Below, in pieces: positions 1 through 10,667 of a DNA stretch of 64,000 bases. Made by a program: the position numbers and the translations under genes. Below the pieces are notes generated by a model, which ran no database searches, had not been told where the DNA came from, and saw only the letters and a list, made by a program, of their open reading frames with translations. Positions within the stretch are counted from its first letter, which is position 1. The number at the start of each line of letters is the position of its first letter. Location of the stretch: assembly GCA_963575645.1 (NCBI GenBank), contig OY754475.1:9362001-9426000 (forward strand), in the 5' to 3' direction. Source of the stretch: Xanthostigma xanthostigma (taxonomy: Eukaryota > Arthropoda > Insecta > Raphidioptera > Raphidiidae).

Positions 1-126
1 GAAAACGCCCCAAAATCAAGAGAAGTCATAGAGGAAATAGGTGTCACACTAGGCCTAATGAAGTAATATACAAAGTTTGGGGAGAGTATGTATCAATAAA
101 ATTTTTGCTGACGGTCACTCTGACTA
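1..126 (+). repeat. Family M repeat fragment with remnant coding tail, copy 1
   Basis: This segment is about 90% identical to 42557-42688. In copy 2 one frame stays open for about 33 codons and ends at a TAA, reading as a basic, charged peptide tail. Copy 1 has the same frame with an early TAA after LGLMK. This suggests the C-terminal end of an unidentified transposon protein. The family was not recognised. It joins the truncated hAT-like MITE that follows. Confidence 0.5.
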
Positions 127-316
127 TAATGTTTCTACCTTTCTCGTAAAATATAGTAAAGAAAGGTGTAAATTAGGAACATTGAAGTTTGAAATTATGA
201 AACTATTTATTGAACTCAGAATTCGTCGCCCCCAAATGCACCTGTGGTCATCACCGCCTCCCTGGATCGCTGTAGTAATCACCAGGGGGCGGTAGCGCCC
301 ATTTTGAGAATCACTG
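127..316 (+). mobile_element. hAT-like MITE (family L), 5'-truncated
   Basis: The sequence matches the interior and right end of the complete copy at 63364-63629. It carries the same GGGGGCGGTAGCGCCC-type stretch before a terminus ending GAATCACTG. The left end is missing and is replaced by the family M fragment. Confidence 0.65.
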
Positions 317-726
317 GCTTAGACATTGACATTTTGATCTTTTCTCGGCAAAATGGATACATATAATCTTATATTATGTTGCTACCACGAGTAAAATTCA
401 CCTGAGATATTAATTTTTTACTTAAGACAACAGTTCTACAGTTAGAATAGTTGAGTAGATTTATGTTTGGAGTTAGAAAGAGAAAAAATTCGCAAAGTTT
501 GAAAATGTAACAGCAACTTAAAGCCATTTTGATCAAACGATATTAATCTGCATTAGTACGTGCATTGATTGTTGACATACAACAGATGAGCCAACCCAAT
601 GGTTGTTCTTTTTCACAATTTATATATCCTGTCCAAGTTGGGTTGGAAATCATTAAAATTGGAAATAGAAAAATTTGAAAAGGGGAATTTCTAGTGTAGA
701 GCCTGTTTTTGATAACTAATTTCACA
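317..726. other. Unassigned AT-rich DNA
   Basis: No convincing coding region, tandem repeat or match to another part of the window was found. The short reverse-strand ORF at 543-725 has no recognisable domain. Confidence 0.5.
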
Positions 727-1400
727 ATTTTGAAGTAAAATTTCTTTAGGCACGCTTGACTTGGGGAGTAAGCTGGTAAATGCCTGACGAGATCGTTTAC
801 GGAAGTGCATCATCCCAATGTCTGACGAAATCGTTTACGGAAGTGCATCATCGCGATGCCTGACGAAATCGTTTACGGAAGTGCATCATCGGAGTTGAGA
901 AGGAGATATAAGTTAGCAAGTGCGACAAAGTCGGAGCATTAAGTTGAGAGGGAGATATAAGTTAGTGAGTGCGACAAAGACGGAGCATTAATAGGTACAA
1001 CTATTTGACGTTTAAAACGAAAACAACTGTTTTTTTGTATCAAAAATACATTTCATCGAAGTTTGCTGCGTTTTTTAACGGAAAATAATGTAGGTTAGTT
1101 AATAAATCCTTTTAAATGTATTATAAATGATACTAATAAATATATTATAAACATATTTTGTCTATTTATTAATCAAAAATTATATTTTGTAGATATGTGC
1201 TAAGGAGTGAAGTTATATTGTGTTTGATAAACTTTGAGACGAACCGATATTATTATTATATATTATTGTTCGTTTATGAATTTAGCATATGCAAATTTGA
1301 GGTATTTACGCATTATTCTTAATAAATATATTTAAAATAATTATGGCAAGAAGAAGTTTTACTTCAGTCGTGTGGTCTAAAGCACACTCGCTTTTTTTGG
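727..1400 (+). repeat. Family J repeat, copy 1
   Basis: The start (GAAGTAAAATTTCTTTAGGC, then a CGCTTGACTTGGGGAGTAAG block) and the end (TTATGGCAAGAAGAAGTTTT) both recur in reverse orientation at 7020-7630, so these are two inverted copies of one family about 6 kb apart. The outer parts match well; the centre has diverged and is full of tandem duplications. No transposon protein is visible. Confidence 0.6.
781..990 (+). repeat. Two adjacent minisatellites, 42 bp x 3 and 49 bp x 2
   Basis: Three units built on TGCCTGACGARATCGTTTAC run from 781 to about 892. They are followed by two 49-bp units (893-941, 942-990) starting AGTTGAGARGGAGATATAAG. The reverse copy of family J near 7480-7600 has only one unit of each, so the expansion is specific to this copy. 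Confidence 0.9.
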
Positions 1401-2027
1401 GGGGAGGAAAAGTAAGATAAACACTATTAAAAGAGTTTTGGCGTCTTTTTGCATACACAAATATTGTTTTCGCGCGCGAAATAAAAACGGTCATTCGACT
1501 GTCGTGACGGCGGTCAATGGTTAACGATAGTATTATACAGTGAATCGGCGTGTCCAATAGGTCACAACCTGAGCCATACATCACTTCGGCTTAACAATCA
1601 CTGGCGCCATCGGCTGGACCCGTCACCTCCGCCATGTCCACAGCAGACACAGTCTAACGTCCGGTGCAATCGCGTCGTCCCAAATCGCATGACGTCAGAC
1701 TGGAGACGTTGTATTGTTGCTGTGCATATAATATGCAGCATCGATGCGGTCTGATTTCGGTGATAACGAGGTCGAGTTATAAAAACAAATTTTGTTTTTG
1801 TGATCGTAAGTTTGAAGACGTAGTGGTGTGTGACGAGTCACAACTTCTATAGAATTTTGTTGCTAGATGCATTACAAAACATAACCCAGTTAGAACGCTA
1901 GTTTCGTATTTTACCAATACGTCGTTTTTTCGTCGTTGAAGAATAGAAGTGAATATTATAGATATCTTACTTGACATAAACTTATGCATTATATAGGTAC
2001 TTTCTTTAGCTGAGAATTCGTGCTGTT
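1401..2027. other. Unassigned segment with a GC-richer island
   Basis: 1480-1760 is richer in G+C than its surroundings and holds CGCGCGCG and a consensus CRE-like TGACGTCA near 1691. Short ORFs at 1306-1584 (-) and 1664-1852 (+) lack domains. It might be old regulatory or exonic sequence, but nothing proves this. Confidence 0.3.
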
Positions 2028-2168
2028 GAAGGGGAAATCCGTAACCTTTAAGGGGAAACCTGTAACCTTAAAGGGGAAATCTGTAAAATTAAAAGGTAAA
2101 ACTGTAACATTAAAGGGGAAATATGTAGCCTTGAAGGGGGAATCTATAACCTTAAAGGGGAAATGATT
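2028..2168 (+). repeat. 23-bp minisatellite, about 6 units
   Basis: Degenerate tandem copies of AAGGGGAAAYCTGTAACCTT, with variants such as an AAATTA end. The last units run into a family-B-like fragment at about 2190-2260. Confidence 0.9.
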
Positions 2169-2556
2169 TAAACTTATTTGCTTATAGTTCGTTTAATTCA
2201 ACTCAAATCGATTCGAAACCTGTCTTAAACGAAAGAGGAGAAATTTTTGCATGAGGCCCGCACAAACCTTATGGAAATTAACATATACCTACCTATTTTG
2301 TTTTTTTTTTTTTTAAATTAACTTTAGAGTAAAATAGTATTTTTGGAATGTAAACATCAGTTACAGGGGAAAAAACTGGATACCTTTATATGTTCTCTAA
2401 CAAATTTTTTTAATATTACAGCGCCTTGAAAAAGACTGGATTCAAGTCAAAACGTTGGCAAATAAAATGTTTTAAATAAATACACTGCATTATAAGTCTA
2501 TTGTTCCAAGAATTTTTTTCTACATTTAAAACTTTATAGACAGATTACTCAAACAA
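2169..2556. other. Repeat fragments including a degenerate Penelope-like end
   Basis: 2190-2255 resembles the middle of family B (CGAAACCTGTCTTAAACGAA). 2424-2470 has the layout of a Penelope-like terminal ribozyme: a TTGAAAA core, a GACT/AGTC stem, then AAAACGTTGG. Two core positions differ from the better copies. 2300-2314 is a T-run. Confidence 0.4.
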
Positions 2557-3740
2557 AACTTATGGGAATTAGTTTTCAGTTAAATTGATCGAAAATGGTT
2601 TTATTTTATAGTTTAAAGGTCACTAAGAAAAAGCATCCATGGGCGCAGAGCCTAAAACCTAATAGACTTTTAGCTACAGATATGTTTAGCGAAAATTTTA
2701 AATATGGGGATATACATTGAATTCACAAACGTTTCATGTTCAACTTTTGTGTTTTTTTTTGACGTGATAACGTCTTATAAATTGATGAATCACCAATCTT
2801 ATAAATTGATAAAACACCGGCTGCATGTACGAAAAAGTGTAACGTTCCTAACGGCCGTAACGTTCCTAACGTAACGTTCCTAACGCGTAACGTTCCGCCT
2901 GACCCTGTGCGTGCTTTTTGCTAATTTCTCGCTCAATTTAAATCAGATCGGTTTGAAACCAGTCTTAAACGAAAGAGGAGAACATTTTACATAGATTTCG
3001 TATAACAGAATTTGCATAAACAGTTTTTTTATACAAATTTATAAAGAAAAATAGCTGTATAAATGCAATGTTGTCTAATGCATGGCGCGACGCGGTCGGT
3101 CGTCTTTGTTTGCCGTACATGGAAATTAGAAAATAACGTATGTCTTGTCTTAACATGAAAACGGCTGCATTTCTAATGTTTAATTCAATTTTTTGACATT
3201 AGTATTTTGTGAAATGCAACGCCTTCTAAGTTAAGTATTGGAATAACTAATTATTATTAGAACATAATACTTTGACAGTTGCAAACGTCACTTTTGACAT
3301 TTCTTATCATTCCGACACCAAGGATAAGCGGATTGAAACCAAATTTTGGGAGGTTTAGGTTATGTATTACGGAATACGTTATCACGTAAAACTATCGTCC
3401 GTAAACCGACTTTACAGACAACCAATTTTTAGAAATAGAAATATAGGTATTGTTGGAAGGTGTCACTCTGACTAAAATATTAATTTCGTATTCGGATTTA
3501 GCGCACTCAAAAATATATTTCTAGAGCTTACGCCCTTTAATATTGTGAATTCAATAATAATAATAATTTATTTTATCCAGTGGATCTCTATATCTAAAAT
3601 CTCGCTAAACATATCTGTAGCTAAAAATCTATTGATTTTTAGGCTATGCGCTTTTTCTTAGTGACCTTTAAACTATAAAATAAAATCACTTACGATCAAT
3701 TTAACCGAGAACCAAGTCCCATAAGGTTTGTGCGGGATCA
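2557..3740. mobile_element. Element with inverted arms, interrupted by family B
   Basis: 2557-2712 and 3582-3740 are inverted copies. Both hold TTATTTTATAGTTTAAAGGT, CACTAAGAAAAAGC and TAGCTACAGATATGTTTAGC. The outer edges carry GCACAAACCTTATGG and its complement. Family B occupies 2757-3430 between the arms. 3431-3581 is unassigned. The superfamily is unknown. Confidence 0.6.
2757..3430 (+). mobile_element. Family B non-autonomous element, copy 1 (674 bp)
   Basis: Near-identical copies lie at 50008-50698 and 57034-57605. All begin TTTTGACGTGATAACGTC and end GACAACCAATTTTT. The inverted motif ACGTTATCACGT lies about 40 bp before the right end, so the inverted repeats are subterminal on that side. 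All three copies abut T-rich flanks. A GTAACGTTCCTAAC mini-array near 2840-2900 varies in number among copies. There is no coding capacity, and no superfamily is claimed. Confidence 0.85.
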
Positions 3741-3789
3741 TTTCGTATCATAAAATGTGTCTAAACTGTTTTCTTTCTACAGATAAAAA

Positions 3790-4170
3790 AATAGGTAAAA
3801 AAAACTTCTAAGTTAAACGGTTTTATTGTACAGTCGATGATTTAGTAAAATCTAGAAAATAATTATGAGTCGCCAGATGGGGCTTTGATTGAAATTCATA
3901 AAATCGCGGGGCGTATTGAGATTGAAACTCATATTTAGCTTTCTACTGTCTTCTTTGACCATATAATGTAACTATAAATTCCCCCTACGATTTTATTCCT
4001 GTTTAATCAAGTCCCTCTGTGGTGACATAATTATTTTCTAGTTTCTAGTAGTACACCATCGATTGTACAATATAACAGTTAAACTTAGGAGTTTCTTACC
4101 CTATTTTTATTTTAGTTTTCAGTGTGTACGATTTACATCCGCAGGAAAGCTGGACCGGTCAGTTAGAGAA
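3790..4170 (+). mobile_element. Family C long-TIR element, copy 1
   Basis: It shares with 32950-33240 and 45310-45612 the outer motif TTATTGTACA, the AGAAAATAA(A)TATGAGTC block, a GGGGCTTTGATTAAA-type arm and its complement. The interior (about 3940-3990) contains TTTAGCTTTC(T)ACTGTCTTC, also seen in copy 3. It ends with GGACCGGTCAGTTAG, which is also the head of the tandem units at 34341. Non-coding. Confidence 0.7.
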
Positions 4171-5167
4171 ATAAGTGGCCGAGAAACAACGTCTTTGATC
4201 ATATTTGAATTAATAATACAAGAACTTAGAAATTGGGGAAAGTGATTAAGTTCTTAATTTTATGCCTAATGACTTCGAGTCAACACACTTCTTTTCAAAA
4301 AGAAAATTGTAACAAAGCTAGGGGTAGAGTTGGAAAACAACAGTTTTGTTGCTAAACTCAATTATCCTGTTGATTTGTATGATCAATAAATTATTATTAT
4401 TATTACTGTTTATTATTATTTATTTATTTATTATTATTATTGTTACTGATCATTGTTTTATTATTTACTGTTATTTTTTATATTTTATTGTTACTTTTTA
4501 TATTTATTGTTATTTTTTTTTAATTTTTTGTTGTTTTGCTCATTTATTTATTTTATTTATTCTAGTTTCAACAATTGTACCTATAATAACCTGTGATGTA
4601 TTGTATTGTATTGCATTGTATTTGACCTATTCCATACATTATTTTTGTCCAAGGAATGAAATGAAAATTGAATTGAATTGAATGAGGTATTATTATTATT
4701 AATATTATTATTAGATTATTATTATTATTATTATTATTAGGTATTAGTATTATTATTTATTATTATTATTATTATAAACGATCAATAAATATAAATAAAA
4801 ATAAATTAAAAATATAATATCATATCATCATAACATATGCAATCTCATAGCTTTGATACTATATTCCACAAACATTTTTCTACAAAATTCCCTTACAACA
4901 ATCTCCGACAAGGGAGTCAAAGCGACAGAATCGACAATGGAATCATTTTGTAATAATAATAAATTACAGACGGCCATTTTGTGACCGGGAATAGTCGGTG
5001 AATGCAGACAGCAATTTCTAAATAATACACCTGCATTGTACGAACGAAACGTTGTGTGCGGAGAGACTTCTATTCTGTTTGAGAGCGGTACCAACTCTAT
5101 GGCACCACACACACCCATTTTTACGTTGGCATCACTGCGTTAGTTATAAAAAAACTGTGAAACATCA
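4171..5167. repeat. ATT-rich low-complexity DNA plus unassigned sequence
   Basis: 4390-4640 is a degenerate T/A-rich tract and 4687-4777 is a clear (ATT)n microsatellite. The ORF at 4346-4681 is a product of this bias. A reverse-strand ORF at 4828-5118 (96 codons) has ordinary amino-acid composition but no domain I recognise and no second copy here. Confidence 0.7.
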
Positions 5168-5212
5168 ACATTTGGTTTCGACTCGCTTAGCCGTTTGATC
5201 TGTATCGCACTT
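5168..5212 (-). repeat. Family A fragment
   Basis: A short degenerate match to the TTTGGTTTCAATCCGCTCAT segment of family A, including the ACCTGTATCGTG-like and CACAGAC motifs. Confidence 0.5.
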
Positions 5213-5217
5213 ACAGA

Positions 5218-5910
5218 CTAAATGGCCATATTCACCGAACGTAAGTAATTATTTATTCGGTTCATTTGTTCTTCAGGTAACTATTCCTCTGAATAAATAG
5301 CGATAATTCAACTCACCAACCATAATTATGTGTACTGCAGGTATAAATCTATTCTGTCTTACTTTCAGAGTAGGTATAAATATTTATATATTTATAATAA
5401 TGGCCGCCACATATACCATAATACAGTACGCACCACGGATTTAAAAGGTTCGGAAGTTAGTCACAAACAGCGTCGCAAAGGCATATTTTAGAGCCGTTAA
5501 GACTCCCACCACCTCCCAGTTACCTGCACGGAACATGCGCTTGTCGATGATTGGCCGTGATTGCTCGTTGCCTTTGTCACTTGTCGTTTTCCTGCTTTAA
5601 TGTACAGTCGAATACGCTATTATCAAGTTGTTATTGCTATGCTAGTTTTGTTGAGTTGCAAGTTTGTAGTTTTCAACAGACTTTACAAGCGCAAGCTCGC
5701 ATTCGTATCTAATATCCGAGCCTTTTAGATTCGTGGCGCGTACTATACCTAAACTATAAACGTGGACTATTATATCTACAGTTTGCTCTTGTGAATTAAT
5801 TTATGTGTTGTGTATTAACGTTTTTTGAAGAGTATAGTTGTAAAAGTTATTATTAGTTTGTGAAACTTTTTTTTATACGCCATCGATCGGATAAAGTAAC
5901 CAAATAAAGT
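5218..5910 (+). repeat. Family F repeat, copy 1, split by a MITE
   Basis: 5218-5423 and 5746-5910 align with the reverse complement of 40235-40660. Shared motifs are ATGGCCATATT, ACTATTCCTC, GGTATAAATCTATTCTGTCT, ATGGCCGCCACATA, TATTATATCTACAGTTTGCTC and a CGCCATCG end. The uninterrupted copy at 40235-40660 shows that the sequence between the two parts here is an insertion. Confidence 0.8.
5424..5745. mobile_element. Tc1/mariner-like MITE in family F (322 bp)
   Basis: 29-bp imperfect terminal inverted repeats lie at 5425-5453 and 5716-5744 (AGTACGCACCACGGATTTAA on the left; complement of AGTACGCGCCACGAATCTAA on the right; 25 of 29 match). If the first base is C, the end reads CAGT and the element is flanked by TA on both sides, as in Tc1/mariner elements; the matching right base is mutated. 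A 4-bp ATAC duplication is an alternative reading. No ORF. Confidence 0.75.
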
Positions 5911-6216
5911 GTCTTAACTCGACGCGTAAGAAACAATTTGCTGTAAGTCTTCCAATACTCGAGACGGTACAGCGCTGGCCGTTTCAGGATAGAATTTCAG
6001 GTTAACCAAGGTCACGAGAATGAGCAAATCTCGCAACAAAGAGTTCTACTTCCGGTTATTTATTTGTTCGTGTGGTCACGGCGCCGTGCCATTGTTTCAG
6101 TGCGCGAGACAACGAGCCAAGAGAGGCGGCTGTGAGTGTCCCACTTCATGGGGCCGGCGTCGCCGCCCCACGTTCAGTCGCTCGGCACATTCCTGACATA
6201 GTTGGGCGTCCGCAGA
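5911..6216 (+). other. GC-richer segment upstream of the candidate exon
   Basis: G+C content rises from about 5940. The segment has many CpGs and could be a 5' untranslated or promoter region. A 58-codon frame from the ATG at 6020 is an alternative coding reading. No TATA box is obvious. Confidence 0.3.
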
Positions 6217-6363
6217 ATGTCAGCCAGCTATTTGACGAATGCCATCGATCGTGGCGCCGCGTCGGAATGCGACCTCCGCTTGCACTATGAGCGTATATGT
6301 GTTACTTGCTCACCTGGCCCGACCACCGAGACGTCGCGTCTCGCGTGCGCTAATGGAGTCCAG
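6217..6363 (+). CDS. Candidate first coding exon, function unknown
   Basis: An ATG at 6217 opens 49 codons up to CAG at 6361-6363, followed at once by GTACCG, a possible but weak splice donor in phase 0. The peptide starts MSASYLTNAIDRG and ends RLACANGVQ. Codons are GC-ended and varied, unlike the AT-rich repeats around it, and this sequence occurs once in the window. The frame continues without a stop to 6429 if unspliced. No domain, signal peptide or membrane segment is seen. A chance open frame or an old transposon fragment remains possible. Confidence 0.3.
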
Positions 6364-6756
6364 GTACCGATTATTGGGGTTGCAGTGTACTACAGAATGG
6401 TAGACAGAGCCGATATGAGAAGGAACTGACTTGCAAATGATAAAATAAAGCATTAAAAAAATTATTGAAGCTTGTTGATACACGGTGAAAAAAATAACGA
6501 AATGATTTTACAGAGTAAGTTGCTGTCCTGTTACTATTTTCAATTTTCCAGTATACAGGGTGACCGGTAATTGCTCGCATTCCTATCGGAAGAAGAAACT
6601 ATAACTAATTTGGAATGATTAAACCTCTATCACTTGGGGATCGGAAATGCATCATTTTAGAGAAATCCGAATTTTGGGAGTACCTATAAATAAAAAAATG
6701 AAAAAAAGGTATATTTTTTTAAATCTTCGGTTTCATTAGACACTAAAAACTTAAAA
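6364..6756. other. Unassigned AT-rich DNA
   Basis: 6554-6660 starts with ACAGGGTGACCGGTAATTGC, a sequence style seen at ends of many insect transposons, but no second copy or partner terminus was found. 6727-6760 resembles the family C outer arm (CACTAAAAACTTAAAAATAA). Confidence 0.4.
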
Positions 6757-6902
6757 ATAAAAATCTAAAAAAAAAATGTAACCTCCTTCAAAAAAGGGTT
6801 TCTAAATAGGGTAAAATCAGAAATTAAATTGGTGGCAATTTAAAAATTTCGTTATTTTACTCTTATTTGAAGGAGGTTACATTTTTTTTACAAAAAGATT
6901 TT
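6757..6902. repeat. Foldback with 35-40 bp arms
   Basis: AAAAATGTAACCTCCTTCA near 6772-6792 pairs with TGAAGGAGGTTACATTTTTT near 6868-6888, and A-rich extensions pair outside. The loop is about 75 bp. Probably a small MITE. Confidence 0.75.
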
Positions 6903-7019
6903 TTTTTGGGAATGCCTGAACATGCTTTTCACTTTCGAGCATAGACAAGTAACCAAAAGATTACAAAGTAATCAAAAAATTTTGCAGAAAAATTAGTAAA
7001 AGTAAATAAAAAAACGACA

Positions 7020-7630
7020 GTGCTTTAGACCACTAAAGTAAAACTTCTTCTCGCCATAATTTTTTCAAATTCACAAAATATGAACTTTAAAATGAATTTA
7101 CAATTTTATTCATTTTAAACGTAAAATATTTAATGTATTGAACAAAATATTAATTTATAAAATTGTTCAAGAACAAAATGAACAGTCTAATGTAAGAAGA
7201 AAGAAATATAAACATAAAGATAATGAAAACAAAAGTAATACATTGCAATTACTTAGCTCTCATTGGATTTTAAGCGTAAATCTTTATGAAATATTATTTA
7301 GCTCTGCAAGTTAAGTAGGTTTACAAAACTTTTTTTTGTCAGCCGATAGCGCCACTGACAAGCAAAGTATGTGTCATTCTATTGTTAGTACTGCTTATAT
7401 TTTCGGCCACCTGATGGCTCTACGAATTAGTGAATTATTTGTTTAGGCCACCTGATGGTGCCACTAGTCAGCGAAGTATTTGTCATCCTCTTTCTATCTT
7501 CACTAACTTATATCTTCCTCTCAACTTCCGTTCGCCTCGCCCGATCACACTTCCGTAAATCTCTCGTCAGGCATTCACCAGCTTACTCCCCAAGTCAAGC
7601 GTGCGTAAAGAAGTTTTACTTCAAAAATAT
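7020..7630 (-). repeat. Family J repeat, copy 2 (inverted)
   Basis: Reverse-strand counterpart of 727-1400. The two ends match: TGCTTTAGACCAC..AAGTAAAACTTCTTCT at 7020-7060, and TGAATGCCTGACGAGAGATT through GAAGTAAAACTTCTTTACGC at about 7550-7625. Two GGCCACCTGATGG units (about 7404 and 7446) form a short tandem repeat inside. No minisatellite expansion here. Confidence 0.6.
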
Positions 7631-8592
7631 TTCTGACGTAATCACTATCTAGACCTCCTATTCCCCTATGTCATCAAAAATAGGCTAAGCAAAGACCCCC
7701 CCCCCTTTAGTGCTTACGTAAGACTTGAATGGCTCCCAACATTCAAGTGCACAAACAAACAATCTCTCGCCCTGAACGAATATACCCCCTCCCTTCCGTC
7801 TTGGATAAAAATTGAGAATTCATGTCTTTCTACATTTTTTATCAAACAACCGAATCCACAGTCCCCTGCCTACAACCCTGTACACAGGTTTTATCTAACG
7901 AATCGGATATATTCAATAGAAGTCCCGATAATATTTATTGAGGAAGGCAAACTTCACATTTAGCTTCGAGAGAAGAAGGAAAAAACGCCGCTATTTTCTT
8001 CCCTTCGAATTATGAGACCCTTTTCGCTTTCCCAGTCACATAAATGCTTGTTTTCCGGATATATTTTCTTTCTGCGACAAATTGAATGTATTAAAATAGT
8101 TTTTCCTCCTTACATTATATTATTTTCTTTCGTTTACAAAACGACTCAAATTTAGTTTTATTTGAAAACGCATAAACAAAAAGACAAATTGTAATATTTA
8201 CGCAGTGTTGAAGCGCTGATAATTAATCTTGTTTCCGTTTTAATGCGGGCTCAGATAAGCGCATTCCAGGGCCGGACTTCATAGTTGCGTGTCAAAAGGC
8301 AGTTTGTAAACTCGATATGTAAGTTCAAATATATGAGAAGCGCAAAGTAGATAAGCTCTTTGCTCTGTATAAAATATATATAGTTAAGGTTTAACTATCC
8401 ACCAGTTATCCTACTTCTAGCTTACGTTTCGTGTAAAAAACATTCACACATAGGCTGAATATAAATTGATTAGTTGAGAGCGAGAGGAGAATACATCTTT
8501 GTATACGCCGTTTTAATAATGTACATTAAATGACCTTTTTCAATCACAAACGATTATTAAATAGTTCACCCAAAGTTTATTTAACTTAGTAA
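7631..8592. other. Unassigned DNA
   Basis: A C-run at 7697-7706 and pyrimidine-rich sequence to 7800 stand out. No coding region, RNA gene or repeated family was identified. Confidence 0.45.
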
Positions 8593-9290
8593 TTACTTTT
8601 CAATAAATAAAATCATCGACCAATTTTTAAGACAATATATTAACAAAAATATAGTATATTGTGCGACTAGTGAGAGAAGGAGAAAATTCCATGAGCGTGA
8701 AATATGCCGCACGCGCGTAGCGAGTGCGGTAACATGCGAGTGGAATATTCTCTTTCGATCAATGATCGCACATAATACTTTATTCAACTAGCACGAGTAA
8801 TATGTAGTCAGGGCCCTGATAAAATAATAAATCACTTCATTGATTGACGTACTCACCGCCCTCGATGCACACAAGATGGCCCTGACTTTCGCTGAATTGC
8901 GATGCTGTTTTCATAAATACAAATCGCTATCGCGTTCCTATTGGTCCAAAAACTATGCAGTAATAATTCATTACCGTACAGTTTCGGCTCGCTACCGCGT
9001 TCCTATTGGACCAGAAACTATGCAGTAATACATTATAGTACAGTTTCGGCTCATTATTAGCACTCTACGCGTCAACATGAAGTAATTCATTATTTCTTCC
9101 GAATTTAGCAGGGCCCCGAAATTATATATTACTCACGCGTGTTGAATAAAATATATAATTAATACATTAACGTTTCGATGTATTAATTATATATTTTTTT
9201 GTTAATATATTGTCTGAAAAATTGGTCGATAATTTTATTTATTGAAGAGTTCTAATCAGACGTTAATCAAAGATTTGATTAATTACTTTT
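8593..9290. mobile_element. Penelope-like terminal hairpin enclosing unrelated DNA
   Basis: The left arm at about 8600-8650 (TCAATAAATAAAATCATCGA, then CCAATTTTTAAGACAATATA) is the inverted copy of 9186-9245. Both match the terminal repeat of the Penelope-like element at 25008-25667. A truncated ribozyme-like ACGTTTCGATG lies near 9170. Between the arms lie a smaller imperfect foldback (about 8655-8780) and a 65-bp direct duplication (about 8922-8988 and 8987-9052; unit motif GCGTTCCTATTGG). Confidence 0.7.
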
Positions 9291-9379
9291 CTTTTGTGGG
9301 TACCTATCTGTAATTTTTAATTTTACATTAAACGAAAGAAAAATTCTGTTTTAACAACTAATATCTCGGGAACTGTCAG

Positions 9380-9620
9380 TGCAAATTAAAATGCGAATTT
9401 TGTGAGTTTGTTTATAGGCGAAGGGGGATCTCCAGAACTACTGCACCTATTTAAAAAATTCATTCACCACTATTTAGATTGAAACTTCACGATTGACACA
9501 GGCTATATATTATCGCGTTAAAATAAAAGCGCTTTTCGTGGAGACCAATTTTGCAAAGTAAGTCGACGAAAAAACGGGGGCAATCTATAAATTCAGACGA
9601 GACTGAACCTATCCACTAAA
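9380..9620 (+). mobile_element. Helitron-like fragment (degenerate)
   Basis: It shares TATCGCGTTAAAA, CTTTTCGTGGAGACCAATTT and GGCAATCTATAAATTC with the better-preserved element at 51830-52054. The CTAG end is lost. Confidence 0.5.
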
Positions 9621-9870
9621 TTACAGAGGTTGCCCCGTTCAATATAACCAATCAACGTAAGCGCGCGGAAATAGTGTCAGCTAGCGGACATAGTTTAATC
9701 AACCTACAATGAAGGCAAACATGTCATTTATATTTAAATAGGACTATATTATAAATCCCTTACCTTAAAATTTTAATATTTATAAAAAATAGTTTCGGCA
9801 TAATCTGGTTTAAAAAATCAATTTATTGCAAATAATGTTAATATTCTGTGTTTAGATTTCTTTGGCAGTT

Positions 9871-10294
9871 AATAATAATAATAATAATAATAATGCGTTT
9901 AACGTCCGTTTCTCGACTTTATGTCATAACAGACGCCATTCGCACCATTACTATTTTTTTTCTACCACACTTTTCGTTATTTTCTACATTTTTTAAACTT
10001 CAACTTAATAGCAATGGGCGAATGAAGGAATTTTTAGGAAATTAAGGATAAGGTAGGCAAATTTTCAGCATAAGAGTTTGACACTGCCTTGAATAAGGGA
10101 CCATTTCGATATTTATCTGGAATTATTGAGGGAAACCATGGAAAACCTCAACAAGAATGCCGGTACAGGAATTACCGTTTCTCGGCGAGAGGCAGTAGGA
10201 AAAAGTCCTAGTCACATCTGCCCCCGCCGGGATTCGAACCCGGTATCTCCTGAATGCGAGTCTAGTGCTCTCGCCACTACGCCATCCCGCTCGG
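9871..10294 (-). mobile_element. tRNA-derived SINE, full length, copy 1
   Basis: Read on the reverse strand, it starts CCGAGCGGGATGGCGTAGTG, has a perfect A box (TGGCGTAGTGG) and B box (GGTTCGAATCC), a roughly 330-bp body and an (ATT)n tail. Other copies lie at 29957, 38398, 47963 and 52076. RNA polymerase III would transcribe it from the internal boxes, and a LINE would supply mobility. The flanks share a short GTTAA that may be part of a target duplication. Confidence 0.9.
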
Positions 10295-10667
10295 TTGTTA
10301 AATAAATGAAATTCAGATACCTCTGAAATCTGCTACTGGGAAAGTGTTTCAGAAAAGGGTGGGGGTAAAAAAACAAAACGATAAAAAAGATGCTCGTTAA
10401 AAATTAATGATGACCTGTCCGAGGATTTTGGTAGCAGATGATCTAGGATTCTTTGTACGGATTATACCACACTAAAATATTAAATTATTGATAAACTGAA
10501 CGTACTGGTGCTGAGCCCCGATGGTGTGAATTGACTACCAAAACAAAACAATAATAAAAAACAGACTATATATTAGCTGGAATAAATGACATCCATCACA
10601 AAATATAAAGCCAAGTATATTTCTCGTTCGCAACGTCAACAAACATTAGATGTTCGTGTTTATTAAA
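10295..10667. other. Unassigned DNA
   Basis: AT-rich, with no coding signal and no second copy in the window. Confidence 0.5.

Noticed and set aside
4346..4681. 111-codon ORF rich in I, L, F, Y
   Set aside because: It is a translation of ATT/TTA low-complexity DNA, not a membrane protein.
10195..10294. Functional tRNA gene on the reverse strand
   Set aside because: A and B boxes are present, but the body continues as a SINE seen in five copies with an (ATT)n tail.
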